Shown: one piece after another, positions 16,467 to 24,439 of the stretch | Layout of the letters: the number at the start of each line of letters is the position of its first letter | Numbering within the stretch: position 1 is the first letter of the stretch | IMG/VR virus record: IMGVR_UViG_3300025870_001435 | Span: 1-44,047 of that record | Direction: 5' to 3' (one strand) | Length of the DNA stretch: 44,047 nt | DNA from: a virus | Notes under the pieces: model-generated | Database searches by the model: none | What the model saw: only the letters and a program-made list of their open reading frames with translations | Told to the model about the DNA's origin: nothing | Program-made: the position numbers and the translations under genes

Positions 16467-17872
16467 ACTATATCTTTCAGTATAGGAAATACTTCAGGGA
16501 ATCTATTGTGCCAGCCTCGATGTTTATTAAGTAAGTTTAAATACTCTTTTGTTTCAGGCAGTCTAGCACTCCAGTCTTCACTGTTCATAAATTTAATAAT
16601 ACCTTTAAAGCGTTTTAATCCATATGGCGCATTTAACCATTCTTCTTTTGTTATACCCATTTGCTCTACACCTGTAAAACTCTGCCAGTTTTCTTCCATC
16701 CATGGATAAAATTCATTCTCATACTTCTCGGTAATTTCTTGTTTAATATGTTCGGGCAATACTTTTACATTTAGTTGAGGTGGCCAATAAGCAAAGTGCA
16801 TATTAATACCGCCCGCTCCAAAAGGCCAACTGTTGATCTTTTTAAATCCCTGTTCAACTTTCCACTTGACAAACTCTGGTATGTACGCTACATTGAGTGC
16901 CATTATAGTAGTAGCTGTAGTAACTTCAACCTGTGGTGCCGTGTTATCTAGCATGTGGAATACACGTTCTTGATGTTCCCAATTACTCGGATAACGTATA
17001 TAATCGTTTTGTTCACCCAGAGCATCTATACTGTAATGAAAACGTACACGCTTAAAGTGACTCCATAACTCAGGTAAATCTTTACGCCATTCAACACCGT
17101 TACTGTTATAACGTAGTTCCATATTTTTGGCATGCCCACGCTTTATACATTCTTCTAAGAGTTCGTAGTGTTCATCAATGATAAGACTCTCACCGCCTGC
17201 AAAATATAGCTGATACATATGAGGGATTTGATCCATAAGGTCATTCCAAAAACGTGGATTATTTTTATGCCAATTATAACTTGCTCCATTGTTACGACCT
17301 TTATTTTCCCACTGACTAGTATTAGCAAGTTTTTTGTTTTTTATTTTAGGACTAATTGCTTGCCAATCTTTGATCCATCCTGTACTATCATGTGGTGAAC
17401 ACATTACACAGGCAAGTTGACACTTACTACCTAAACGTAAATCAATATATCTAATTTTAGGAGGTATGCTTCCATCTTCTTTTGTTTCAGCAACTAGTTC
17501 ATCAATATTAAATCTATTACCCCAATATTGTGTTTCCCAGTTACGTTTACTAAGATGCCCCTGCTCTTCTTCTTTGTAGCATTTTAAGCAACTAGCAGGC
17601 TTTTCACCACGTAACATCATATTACGAACATTACGCATATAGCTGCTATTCCATGCTTCTTCTAAACTTGTGTGATTAAAATTTGCTGGTGTGCCGTCAT
17701 CTGTTTTAACAACGCCCACTTCGCCGCCGCCAATTTTTATATCACTATTGGGGTCTTGTACGCTACTAGCATTGCTGGTACAACAAGTACGCATTTTACC
17801 ATCTGGTCTACTGCTAAGATGCATCCAGGGTAAAGCACAAAATGTTTCTGAGGGTAAAGTTTTATTTTTCAT
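16463..17872 (-). CDS. Radical SAM enzyme, group A, with GGES instead of GGEP
   Basis: A 469-residue protein. Twitch cysteines are Cys12, Cys30-Cys31 (GKMRTCC), Cys95 and Cys98; the core is C151-x3-C155-x2-C158 (KCQLACVMC). The SAM-binding turn is AGGESL at 225-230, with Ser in place of Pro. YSIDALGEQNDYIRYPSNWE matches the group barrel segment. Tail: LLNKHRGWHNRFPEVFPIL. It is the first gene after a 23-base gap holding a promoter-like AATAAATA, five bases ahead of its ATG, and no Shine-Dalgarno sequence is visible. Confidence 0.92.
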   Translation of the reverse strand: MKNKTLPSETFCALPWMHLSSRPDGKMRTCCTSNASSVQDPNSDIKIGGGEVGVVKTDDGTPANFNHTSLEEAWNSSYMRNVRNMMLRGEKPASCLKCYKEEEQGHLSKRNWETQYWGNRFNIDELVAETKEDGSIPPKIRYIDLRLGSKCQLACVMCSPHDSTGWIKDWQAISPKIKNKKLANTSQWENKGRNNGASYNWHKNNPRFWNDLMDQIPHMYQLYFAGGESLIIDEHYELLEECIKRGHAKNMELRYNSNGVEWRKDLPELWSHFKRVRFHYSIDALGEQNDYIRYPSNWEHQERVFHMLDNTAPQVEVTTATTIMALNVAYIPEFVKWKVEQGFKKINSWPFGAGGINMHFAYWPPQLNVKVLPEHIKQEITEKYENEFYPWMEENWQSFTGVEQMGITKEEWLNAPYGLKRFKGIIKFMNSEDWSARLPETKEYLNLLNKHRGWHNRFPEVFPILKDIV

Positions 17873-17877
17873 ATATG

Positions 17878-17885
17878 TATTTATT
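17878..17885 (-). promoter_or_regulatory. Late-promoter-like AATAAATA inside the minus-strand run
   Basis: On the minus strand AATAAATA is followed by five bases and then ATG 17872. It matches NATAAATA and sits in the only clear gap between 16463 and 18906. The spacing to the start codon is the same as at 9203. It may restart transcription for the three group A genes downstream. Confidence 0.5.
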
Positions 17886-17895
17886 AAGTGTTTAG

Positions 17896-18906
17896 TTAAC
17901 TAAAAGTTTCAACAGCATGTAGATTATCTCTAAGTACACCACATGTTTTTTTACATTTCTTTAGTGGAGTATCTTCCCATTTGTTTTGTATTGTTTCAAA
18001 AAACTTGCTATCAACAATCTTGCTTAACTGTTGCGTTTTTAAATTAGGCGCACCAATTTGCTGTTGTAATTCAATAATTTCTTTGTTCAATGACCTATCA
18101 TCGTTGTAATGATATCCTGTGTTACAACAAGGATACACTCTGCCATCAGCAGCAATATACACACTGCTTTCTTTCTTGGCATAACAATCAATATCACCAG
18201 TCCATACTTTTGTAGTTTGTATTCTGTTAGGGTTTTTAGCAGTAAATCCAGTATTGTCTATTTTTGCTTCATACAGTCTATAAAGTTCATTTGCGTCTTT
18301 ATCAAAAACAGGAAGAAAGTCCTGCTCAAATCTATTTGTTTTAATTTTTTCAAACTTACGAAACCCCATTTGTTTTGCCAGAGCATTTGCGCTTTCAACT
18401 TGATGTTTGTTGTGATCAAATATAATATACTTCCATGTAGCATTGCCACCTGCGTTTATATATGCTTGAGTATTAAGCATAAGTTTATCCCACTGTACAT
18501 GGCGTCTGTACAAATGATTAGTATCAGCTAATCCATCAATACCAAACACAACATGTAAACGATCTCCAGCAAGCTGTGCTAAACTTGCCCAGTACTCAGG
18601 CTTTCTAGCACCGCCGTTGGTCATCATTAATATAGGCTTGTTGTGTTTGGTTAACCAACGATCAATTATAGTATGTAACTGTGGATGTACACACGGGTCG
18701 CCGTAATTGCCACACAGTGTTAGTTTGTTTGCTGGTAGGTCTAAATTATCTAACCAGTCAATATCAAAGTCTTGTTTAACAAGGCTAGGATGATCTCTAT
18801 CACCATTTAAGTTACGCATACACATAGGACACGCAGCATTACACTTTGTAGTAAGCTCTATGTGTATGTAACTCAGTGGCAGGTTATAAAACACTACTCG
18901 AACCAT
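17896..18906 (-). CDS. Radical SAM enzyme, group C (CGNxGD motif)
   Basis: A 336-residue protein. Motif C22-x3-C26-x2-C29 (KCNAACPMC) and CGNYGD at 65-70 in the GGEP position, followed by FGIDGLADTNHLYR and AGGNATWKYIIFDHNKHQVE. The SPASM-like end has DIDCYAKKESSVYI, RVYPCCNTG and CKKTCGV. It is the shortest group C protein, lacking the roughly 20-residue lysine-rich linker seen in the 19473 protein. It overlaps the 2OG oxygenase gene upstream by 13 bases, which suggests paired action. Confidence 0.92.
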   Translation of the reverse strand: MVRVVFYNLPLSYIHIELTTKCNAACPMCMRNLNGDRDHPSLVKQDFDIDWLDNLDLPANKLTLCGNYGDPCVHPQLHTIIDRWLTKHNKPILMMTNGGARKPEYWASLAQLAGDRLHVVFGIDGLADTNHLYRRHVQWDKLMLNTQAYINAGGNATWKYIIFDHNKHQVESANALAKQMGFRKFEKIKTNRFEQDFLPVFDKDANELYRLYEAKIDNTGFTAKNPNRIQTTKVWTGDIDCYAKKESSVYIAADGRVYPCCNTGYHYNDDRSLNKEIIELQQQIGAPNLKTQQLSKIVDSKFFETIQNKWEDTPLKKCKKTCGVLRDNLHAVETFS

Positions 18907-19463
18907 TCCTCTGGTAGTATATTAATCATCTGCTCAAATGTAAGATCAAATGTTACACTCAGTAATACTCTAGGCTTATCGCTTTTGTTTTCAAATCCGT
19001 GTGGAGTTTTTGTACTAAACAGCACAGGCTTCTCTAAGTTATAATAATCAAACTTATCCGCCTCTTCTCTAAAAAATCCTGTAGGGCCATTTGTGCTTTT
19101 GACCACATGTCCGTCTTTGTATTGATCTAAGTGCCGCTTTCTATCGTATCCTTTTAGCAAGTGTGTTTTGCCTGTAAAGAAATAACTATTGTCGTGGTCC
19201 ATTTCAATTGGAATGTTTAGTGCGCTCCAACGTCCTCTGTCCAAATGTGGCCCATTGCCACAGTGTGGTGGGTTACTAAAGTACTCTAGTGTGCGAGTTT
19301 CTTCTGGGAAGTTTTTAAACACAGGATGAGAGCTTCGCAGACAGTGGTGCCACATTGCTCCAGGGCTTGCTTCTAATTCCTTAACCCATTCGCCTTCGTA
19401 CCATATATCTTTTAGTTCTTGTAATAGATCTTGTGGAAAGTTTTCCAATTTAATCCAAGTCAT
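18894..19463 (-). CDS. Fe(II)/2OG-type oxygenase-like protein
   Basis: A 189-residue protein. The candidate metal triad is His73-x-Asp75 (GPHLDRGRW) and His155 (KTPHGFENK), with Arg165 ten residues on (KPRVLLSVTF) as the likely 2-oxoglutarate contact. The strand between (SALNIPIE) and the late LSVTFD strand fit the double-stranded beta-helix fold. AGGAG precedes ATG 19463. It sits between two group C rSAM genes, so it may hydroxylate the same substrate before or after the radical step. Not closely similar to the oxygenase at 3132. Confidence 0.72.
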   Translation of the reverse strand: MTWIKLENFPQDLLQELKDIWYEGEWVKELEASPGAMWHHCLRSSHPVFKNFPEETRTLEYFSNPPHCGNGPHLDRGRWSALNIPIEMDHDNSYFFTGKTHLLKGYDRKRHLDQYKDGHVVKSTNGPTGFFREEADKFDYYNLEKPVLFSTKTPHGFENKSDKPRVLLSVTFDLTFEQMINILPEEWFE

Positions 19464-19472
19464 GTTTTTCTC

Positions 19473-20549
19473 CTATTTAAATTGTGCCGTAAATGGATCA
19501 AACTCAACGCCGCACTTCATTGCGCATACGTTTAGTTTGCCTTCGCCACAACTGGGTTTGTTCCAACTGTTAGTTATATTATCGAATATGCCACTTTTAA
19601 ATACTGTGGCTAATCCTTGTTTAGCATTTAATGCTGATTTACCGCCAGCAGCATCTATAAAATCCCATATTTGTTCTACTTTAGGATCTTTATGCCACCA
19701 CTTATACATGCGTCCAGCAGTCCAACAGCAAGGTAATGCGATACCTTCTGCTGTAATAAACAAACTTTTTTCTTTTGCTACTTTACAGCTAATAGGTACA
19801 GCATCATAGTAAGCATTCATACTACCATATTTTTCTATTAAACTGTGTTGTTTACTTAGTTCTTTATTTTGATATTTTTGTTCTGGTTTCTTTAGTTTAG
19901 TTGTCTTCTCACCTTTGCGATTTACAGCTTGATGTTCTTCTTTTTTATTACTGCTGGCATTTATAAACCTACCAGTTTTTTTAGCAATAAACTTTTCAAA
20001 TCCTAGTCGCTCACTTATAGCTCTAGCTGTTTCAACTTGATGTTGATTATGTTCAAATATCAAGAAGTCCCAACGAGCTCTCCCACCAGCATCAATAAAA
20101 GCACGAGCATTACGTTCTACATTATCCCATACTACACCTTGACGATATAGGTGATTGGTATCTCTTAAACCATCAACACTAAAAATAACAGCACCCATCC
20201 TGCCAATAACACTAGCCAATTCGCTCCACCATTCAGCACTCTTGGCTCCAGCGTTTGTATTCATACTTAGCCACATGTTAGGATTATGAGATCTAAAGTA
20301 TTCAAATATTTCTAATGTATCACGAGCAACAATAGGATCTCCCAAGTTGCCACACATGTACATTGTATCAAGTTGTGAAATAAATTTAGGTGAGAATATG
20401 TGTTTACAGTCAGCTAAACTTAGTTCACTAAGATCAATATGCTTATTAACTGCTCCACCATTTTCATTACGATCACACATAGGACAACTAGCTTGGCAAT
20501 TTTGTGTGACTTCCAAGTGTATGGTTTTGATATCATCTATATTATACAT
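19473..20549 (-). CDS. Radical SAM enzyme, group C (CGNxGD motif)
   Basis: A 358-residue protein. Motif C18-x3-C22-x2-C25 (NCQASCPMC), CGNLGD at 66-71, then FSVDGLRDTNHLYR and AGGRARWDFLIFEHNQHQVE. A lysine-rich segment (about 210-240, with KKEEH and KLKKPEQKYQNK) resembles the linker in the 12739 protein. The SPASM-like end shows SCKVAKEKSLFI, LPCCWTAG, and CGEGKLNVCAMKCGV. It overlaps the group B gene at 20542 by 8 bases and is 9 bases upstream of the 2OG oxygenase gene. Confidence 0.92.
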   Translation of the reverse strand: MYNIDDIKTIHLEVTQNCQASCPMCDRNENGGAVNKHIDLSELSLADCKHIFSPKFISQLDTMYMCGNLGDPIVARDTLEIFEYFRSHNPNMWLSMNTNAGAKSAEWWSELASVIGRMGAVIFSVDGLRDTNHLYRQGVVWDNVERNARAFIDAGGRARWDFLIFEHNQHQVETARAISERLGFEKFIAKKTGRFINASSNKKEEHQAVNRKGEKTTKLKKPEQKYQNKELSKQHSLIEKYGSMNAYYDAVPISCKVAKEKSLFITAEGIALPCCWTAGRMYKWWHKDPKVEQIWDFIDAAGGKSALNAKQGLATVFKSGIFDNITNSWNKPSCGEGKLNVCAMKCGVEFDPFTAQFK

Positions 20550-21489
20550 CTATACTTTCCTTGGGTATACGTATGTCAGGAACACACGCACAGAATTCTG
20601 TATCACATATAAGAGGCTTAATCTCACCATCTAATTTGCCATGTGCTATATTGCCTAGTTTATTTCTTTTTGCTGTACTACACTGCGCTCCGTATACATT
20701 TCCATCATGCCAGACAATTAATCTGTGTGTACCAGCATGACATCTCCAGCCTCTAAACTTGTGTTGATTATTTGCTATCATATCATACATATGAAAAACA
20801 CCATGCTCTTGACCATCAATAATAATATTTACAGCAGTTGTTCGAGATCTAGTTTTAAGTATAGGAGCATCTTTATTATAATCAAACTCTCGCATCCAGT
20901 CGATTGTGTCTTGATCGTAACTTTGTGATTCGTTATCGCCTGCCTTGTGTCTGCGTGTAACTGGCTTAATTACAATTTTACAGTACAAATCAGCATCAGC
21001 AATTGTCTGCGCAAACTGTCTACCTTTTTGTACTAGGTCTTCATCTAACATGATAAGCACTGTTGCTCTACAATGTGGTCCGATTATTCTGACAACTTCT
21101 TTGATATGTTCAGCATCAGCAAATTGTAAGTGTACACTAATAGCAATCTGATCCATTTCAGTTGTATCAATAAACTTTTGCCACCAACGAAGTGTTCTAC
21201 TACCATTAGTAACAATAGCTTTTTTATAACTAGGGTCCAACTTATTAAAAAATTCACTAAGGTGTGGCCATATAGTTGGTTCACCGCCGCTAAGTGTAAG
21301 CATTTTATCGTTACTGTTTACATCTGTATGTATGTGACTCCAGAACTCAAGACTTTTTTCTAAGCTAGGCCAACCACTGCTACCGCTGTACAGTTTTGGA
21401 TCACAATAGGTACAAGTATAGTTACACACATTACTTACTACCCATTCAGCGTGCATACTGTCTGGTCTATCGTTTGTTAAATATTTCAT
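20542..21489 (-). CDS. Radical SAM enzyme, group B (C-terminal twitch/SPASM-like)
   Basis: A 315-residue protein, the most compact rSAM gene here. Motif C22-x3-C26-x2-C29 (VCNYTCTYC), GGEP at 68-71, and auxiliary-cluster cysteines 250, 270, 295 and 300 (C-x19-C-x24-C-x4-C), with an extra Cys302. This is the same pattern as the 5197 and 8050 proteins, so the three form one family. It overlaps by 4 bases the small gene upstream at 21486, and its own end overlaps the group C gene. Confidence 0.92.
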   Translation of the reverse strand: MKYLTNDRPDSMHAEWVVSNVCNYTCTYCDPKLYSGSSGWPSLEKSLEFWSHIHTDVNSNDKMLTLSGGEPTIWPHLSEFFNKLDPSYKKAIVTNGSRTLRWWQKFIDTTEMDQIAISVHLQFADAEHIKEVVRIIGPHCRATVLIMLDEDLVQKGRQFAQTIADADLYCKIVIKPVTRRHKAGDNESQSYDQDTIDWMREFDYNKDAPILKTRSRTTAVNIIIDGQEHGVFHMYDMIANNQHKFRGWRCHAGTHRLIVWHDGNVYGAQCSTAKRNKLGNIAHGKLDGEIKPLICDTEFCACVPDIRIPKESIDV

Positions 21490-21707
21490 TTAAGTATCAG
21501 TTCTACATCTTTACCTGGTCCGACTCTGCTAGGTAAATCACCATATGTATTTACATACCATTCAATGACAGCCTTATACCAGTTTTGACTATCGTGGTGC
21601 GCCAATTTATTAAACTTGTAAATGTTGTTATTGGTGGCTTGCATTGTACTCAAAGCTCTTGCGCTTTCAGTTTGCAGTTGTCGTACACTTAGATCACTTA
21701 TATCCAA
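21486..21707 (-). CDS. Small protein sharing an N-terminal module with the adjacent methyltransferase
   Basis: A 73-residue protein of unknown function. Its start, DLSVRQLQTESARAL, matches DLTLRELQTEMAVTT at the start of the upstream methyltransferase (21694), and the DNA is also similar there (CTGCAAACTGAAA against CTACAAACTGAAA), so one start region was probably duplicated. The rest, with NWYKAVIEWYVNTYGDLPSR, is unrecognised. It overlaps its neighbours by 14 and 4 bases, which supports translation. It could be an accessory subunit or a small substrate; nothing decides between these. Confidence 0.6.
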   Translation of the reverse strand: MDISDLSVRQLQTESARALSTMQATNNNIYKFNKLAHHDSQNWYKAVIEWYVNTYGDLPSRVGPGKDVELILK

Positions 21708-22653
21708 TTAACATAAACCTTTTGTATTTGGGCAAGTCTAAATCGCCTGCGTATAATGTATTTGACATAGGTGCCATATTGCTAAACTCAGTAATGTCTT
21801 TAACACAGTTAATATGCTCCTGGACATCAAAAAAGTTATTACTTTGTAGTATTACTAGTTTACCATCTGGTATCTTAGCATACCATTCTGCAAAGTTTTC
21901 AATGTGTTCACAACTTGTATTTATAATTGTATCAGGACTGTCCGTGATTGGATAGCTCATTCGATTATTGGCATTACTCCAGAACTGCCACATATGTTCG
22001 TTATAATCTATATCCATTATATCTTGTGTAATACTTTTGAATCGCCATTGTTCCATAAACCACGGCTTGTTGAATGTTTCAGCAATGTCTACACAAGTAG
22101 GATCAATGTCGAAAGATCTAACTTTATCTACTTTAATGTCGCTTTCAAATAACATTGTAGCAAGTGTAGCGTACCATCCAGCGCACAGGAATACTGTGCC
22201 TAGTTGGACATCTAGGTTTCCTAGTTCAGTTACTAACCATTGTTTGCTTTGTAGTTGTCCTCTACTAAAACAGTCAGTGTCAATAACTGTATTGTTTATA
22301 AAGAAACTTTTAAACGCACTAGTAAATTGTGTATCTACATAACTGTCTAGTATAGGCCAAAGTTTCCATGTGTTGTCTTCTAATATTAATTTACGTAAAT
22401 CTTCATCATCGACTAATCTAAATATGCTGTGTAAATTTTGTTCTAGTACTGCTTTGCGTAGTTCTTCAATATCGCCTGATACATGATTGGGCAGTAGTCT
22501 GAATATACTACTTAAATCTTGATCAATAACTGAACGTCTTAGATCAGCAAGCTCATCTATTTGTGGATACAGTATTTCGTAACGGTCTAATAGTTCATGT
22601 GTTGTAACCGCCATTTCAGTTTGTAGTTCACGCAGGGTTAAATCGTCCATCAT
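21694..22653 (-). CDS. SAM-dependent methyltransferase-like protein with helical repeats
   Basis: A 319-residue protein. The C-terminal two thirds look like a class I methyltransferase: GTVFLCAGWYATLA as the glycine loop, SFDIDPTCVDIAE with an acidic residue for the SAM ribose, and DTIINTSCEHI as the catalytic-face strand. The N-terminal third has three similar helical units at about 37-54, 64-81 and 85-102 (DLRRSVIDQDLSSIFRLL and two variants). The next gene upstream (22653) is a paralog. Related proteins occur in marine T4-like phages. Its stop is followed by the small gene that copies its N-terminus. Confidence 0.75.
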   Translation of the reverse strand: MMDDLTLRELQTEMAVTTHELLDRYEILYPQIDELADLRRSVIDQDLSSIFRLLPNHVSGDIEELRKAVLEQNLHSIFRLVDDEDLRKLILEDNTWKLWPILDSYVDTQFTSAFKSFFINNTVIDTDCFSRGQLQSKQWLVTELGNLDVQLGTVFLCAGWYATLATMLFESDIKVDKVRSFDIDPTCVDIAETFNKPWFMEQWRFKSITQDIMDIDYNEHMWQFWSNANNRMSYPITDSPDTIINTSCEHIENFAEWYAKIPDGKLVILQSNNFFDVQEHINCVKDITEFSNMAPMSNTLYAGDLDLPKYKRFMLIGYK

Positions 22654-23624
22654 TACTTTTCACCAATTATCATAAATCGTTTATACAAGTGTGTATCAAT
22701 TTCACCACTGTAATAAACTTCACTCATTGGATATTTTGCAATAGCATCAGCTAAATCTCGACAACAATTTACATGCTGTGAGTTATCAAAATAATCGTTA
22801 GTTTGTAAACACACCACCTTACCAGTGGGTATATTATTAAACCAATCTTCATTCATGTGTTCACAACTGGTATTGATAATAAGATCAGGTTTGACATTGG
22901 TAGTAATCGTGTCATTGGTAAGGTTTTTTATTTTTATATCAAAATTATTGTTGTCTTTCCACACAATGTCACTAACGTTTTGCAATGTGCTTTTAAACTT
23001 CCATCCAACAGTTTGTTCATAATTAAAGTCATCTGAGATCTCAATACAGTCAGGATCAACTTCCAGATTGTAATAATTCTTAACTCTAAACTTCTCAAAT
23101 ATGTTTTGTGCAACTGTTGCATACCATCCGCCATAATGCGCCACAGTGCCCAGATATTCATCCTGATATATTTGTGACAATTCAGATACCATCCAACATT
23201 TACTTTTCATTTGTCCGCGACTAAAGTGATCATTGAGGTTTGCTCGGTGTTGCCATTTAATACTCCAACTACTCATTTTACGTATATACTCACTGTCAAC
23301 ACAATGTGCAATATACTGTAAAACTTTACGGTGATTTACGTGCCCATAACCAGTGTAGTGTGCTAGTATGATATTAAGAAAATCGTCAGTTAAGTCAGTA
23401 TAGCCACGATGTATTTCACTTGTCAATAAATGCTTAATATGCCAGATGTTTCCATACAGTATGGCTCGTTTAATATCTTGATATATTCTAATGTCAGGAT
23501 GATTATTAAATTCTAGGTATTCTTCAAGTCCGTGCATCCAGTGTAAATTTGTACTCAGTTCATGATTGACCACATGCGATCCATCCGAACTTAGTTCTGG
23601 TTCATTATTACGCTGTTGACTCAT
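22653..23624 (-). CDS. SAM-dependent methyltransferase-like protein (paralog of the one at 21694)
   Basis: A 323-residue protein counted from ATG 23624, which has GGGAG eight bases upstream; a longer frame to 23654 lacks this. The methyltransferase landmarks are GTVAHYGGWYATVAQ, NLEVDPDCIEISDDF, PDLIINTSCEHM and YKRFMIIGEK, each with a match in the 21694 protein. The N-terminal part differs, keeping only one recognisable repeat-like helix (DIKRAILYGNIWHIKHLL). It overlaps the glycosyltransferase-like gene by 17 bases and the next methyltransferase by one base (TAATG). Confidence 0.75.
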   Translation of the reverse strand: MSQQRNNEPELSSDGSHVVNHELSTNLHWMHGLEEYLEFNNHPDIRIYQDIKRAILYGNIWHIKHLLTSEIHRGYTDLTDDFLNIILAHYTGYGHVNHRKVLQYIAHCVDSEYIRKMSSWSIKWQHRANLNDHFSRGQMKSKCWMVSELSQIYQDEYLGTVAHYGGWYATVAQNIFEKFRVKNYYNLEVDPDCIEISDDFNYEQTVGWKFKSTLQNVSDIVWKDNNNFDIKIKNLTNDTITTNVKPDLIINTSCEHMNEDWFNNIPTGKVVCLQTNDYFDNSQHVNCCRDLADAIAKYPMSEVYYSGEIDTHLYKRFMIIGEK

Positions 23625-24315
23625 CAAATTTCTCCCGTAACCATTTGTAATCATTGATTAAATGCAGAGTTTGTGGCTTGTTTCGATAGTAATTGCCGAA
23701 ATCTCTACCTTGTTGAGCACCCATAATACTATATTCACCAAAATCAGCTTTAATTCCACGCTCACACCAGATTTTAAGTCTATACTCGTTGTCAGTATTA
23801 TCGCCATTTGGAATTATACTGGACGCTAGTTTAGTTGTTTCTCTAAACGCACCCTTCCACGTACTAAAAGGATCTGTATTAAATGCTGTGATGTTACTGA
23901 TCTGAAACTTGGGAACAAATGGGCAACCAATAGTAGTGGTCATGTCTACTTTAAATTCTTCAGATTCCAGTAACTGACGCTTGGGAAATAGTTTAACTGC
24001 ACCATAACCATACACCAATTTGTTTACTGGGTTTAAACTACGCCAGGTGTATACGCATTTGTCTTCAGTCACACCAGGGTAAACTTCCTTTTGATTACTA
24101 GGATTAAACTTAAATGTAAATAATTCGTCTATAATGGCATCTGCATCAACTACATAAAAGTAATTGGTTGAACTTGCTTTTGCACATTCTTTATGTGCGT
24201 TTAAGATACCATCAACACCGTGTACACGCTTTGCATGTGGAGCAAACAGTTGTAGTAGTTCAAAGTTTTCGTCTGCTGTGGGTTCATCATAGCTTAAAAA
24301 TATAACGTCTAACAT
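23608..24315 (-). CDS. GT-A-type glycosyltransferase-like protein
   Basis: A 235-residue protein beginning with a beta strand (MLDVIFLSYDEP) and holding YVVDADAII with a DxD at 57-59, the metal/nucleotide-sugar site of GT-A glycosyltransferases. The motif position and the downstream YGAVKLFPK segment fit a small GT-A fold of a kind often carried by marine phages. It follows the 38-residue peptide gene by 7 bases and precedes the two methyltransferases, so glycosyl transfer and methylation may act on one product. Donor and acceptor are unknown. Confidence 0.68.
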   Translation of the reverse strand: MLDVIFLSYDEPTADENFELLQLFAPHAKRVHGVDGILNAHKECAKASSTNYFYVVDADAIIDELFTFKFNPSNQKEVYPGVTEDKCVYTWRSLNPVNKLVYGYGAVKLFPKRQLLESEEFKVDMTTTIGCPFVPKFQISNITAFNTDPFSTWKGAFRETTKLASSIIPNGDNTDNEYRLKIWCERGIKADFGEYSIMGAQQGRDFGNYYRNKPQTLHLINDYKWLREKFDESTA

Positions 24316-24322
24316 TTAGATC

Positions 24323-24439
24323 TCACTTGTATATAAAAGGGTCACGATCACGTAAACTTTTTAATTTACGCTTCAAGGCATAGTGGGCACGTATCTTTCG
24401 ATATGGCCATAATAGGAAATTTTTTATTTGGGTAAACAT
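24323..24439 (-). CDS. 38-residue basic peptide between carbamoyltransferase and glycosyltransferase
   Basis: A short frame from ATG 24439 to TGA 24323 encodes 38 residues: a hydrophobic start with FLLWPYRK (8-15), a basic helix (KIRAHYALKRKLKSLRDR) and the end DPFIYK. GGAG lies eight bases ahead of the ATG and the start overlaps the carbamoyltransferase stop by 16 bases. It fills an otherwise unexplained 108-base gap. I recall similar tiny basic proteins ending in DPFIYK in marine phages, but cannot check this. It may bind membrane or nucleic acid; function unknown. Confidence 0.7.
   Translation of the reverse strand: MFTQIKNFLLWPYRKIRAHYALKRKLKSLRDRDPFIYK

Noticed and set aside
18109-18531. 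Plus-strand 140-residue frame opposite the group C gene
   Set aside because: Antisense to a gene with conserved cysteines; cysteine- and isoleucine-rich translation typical of a shadow.
21910-21925. TATTTATA (minus-strand TATAAATA) inside a methyltransferase gene
   Set aside because: About a dozen chance matches per strand are expected in AT-rich DNA of this length, and this one is inside a gene with no start nearby.
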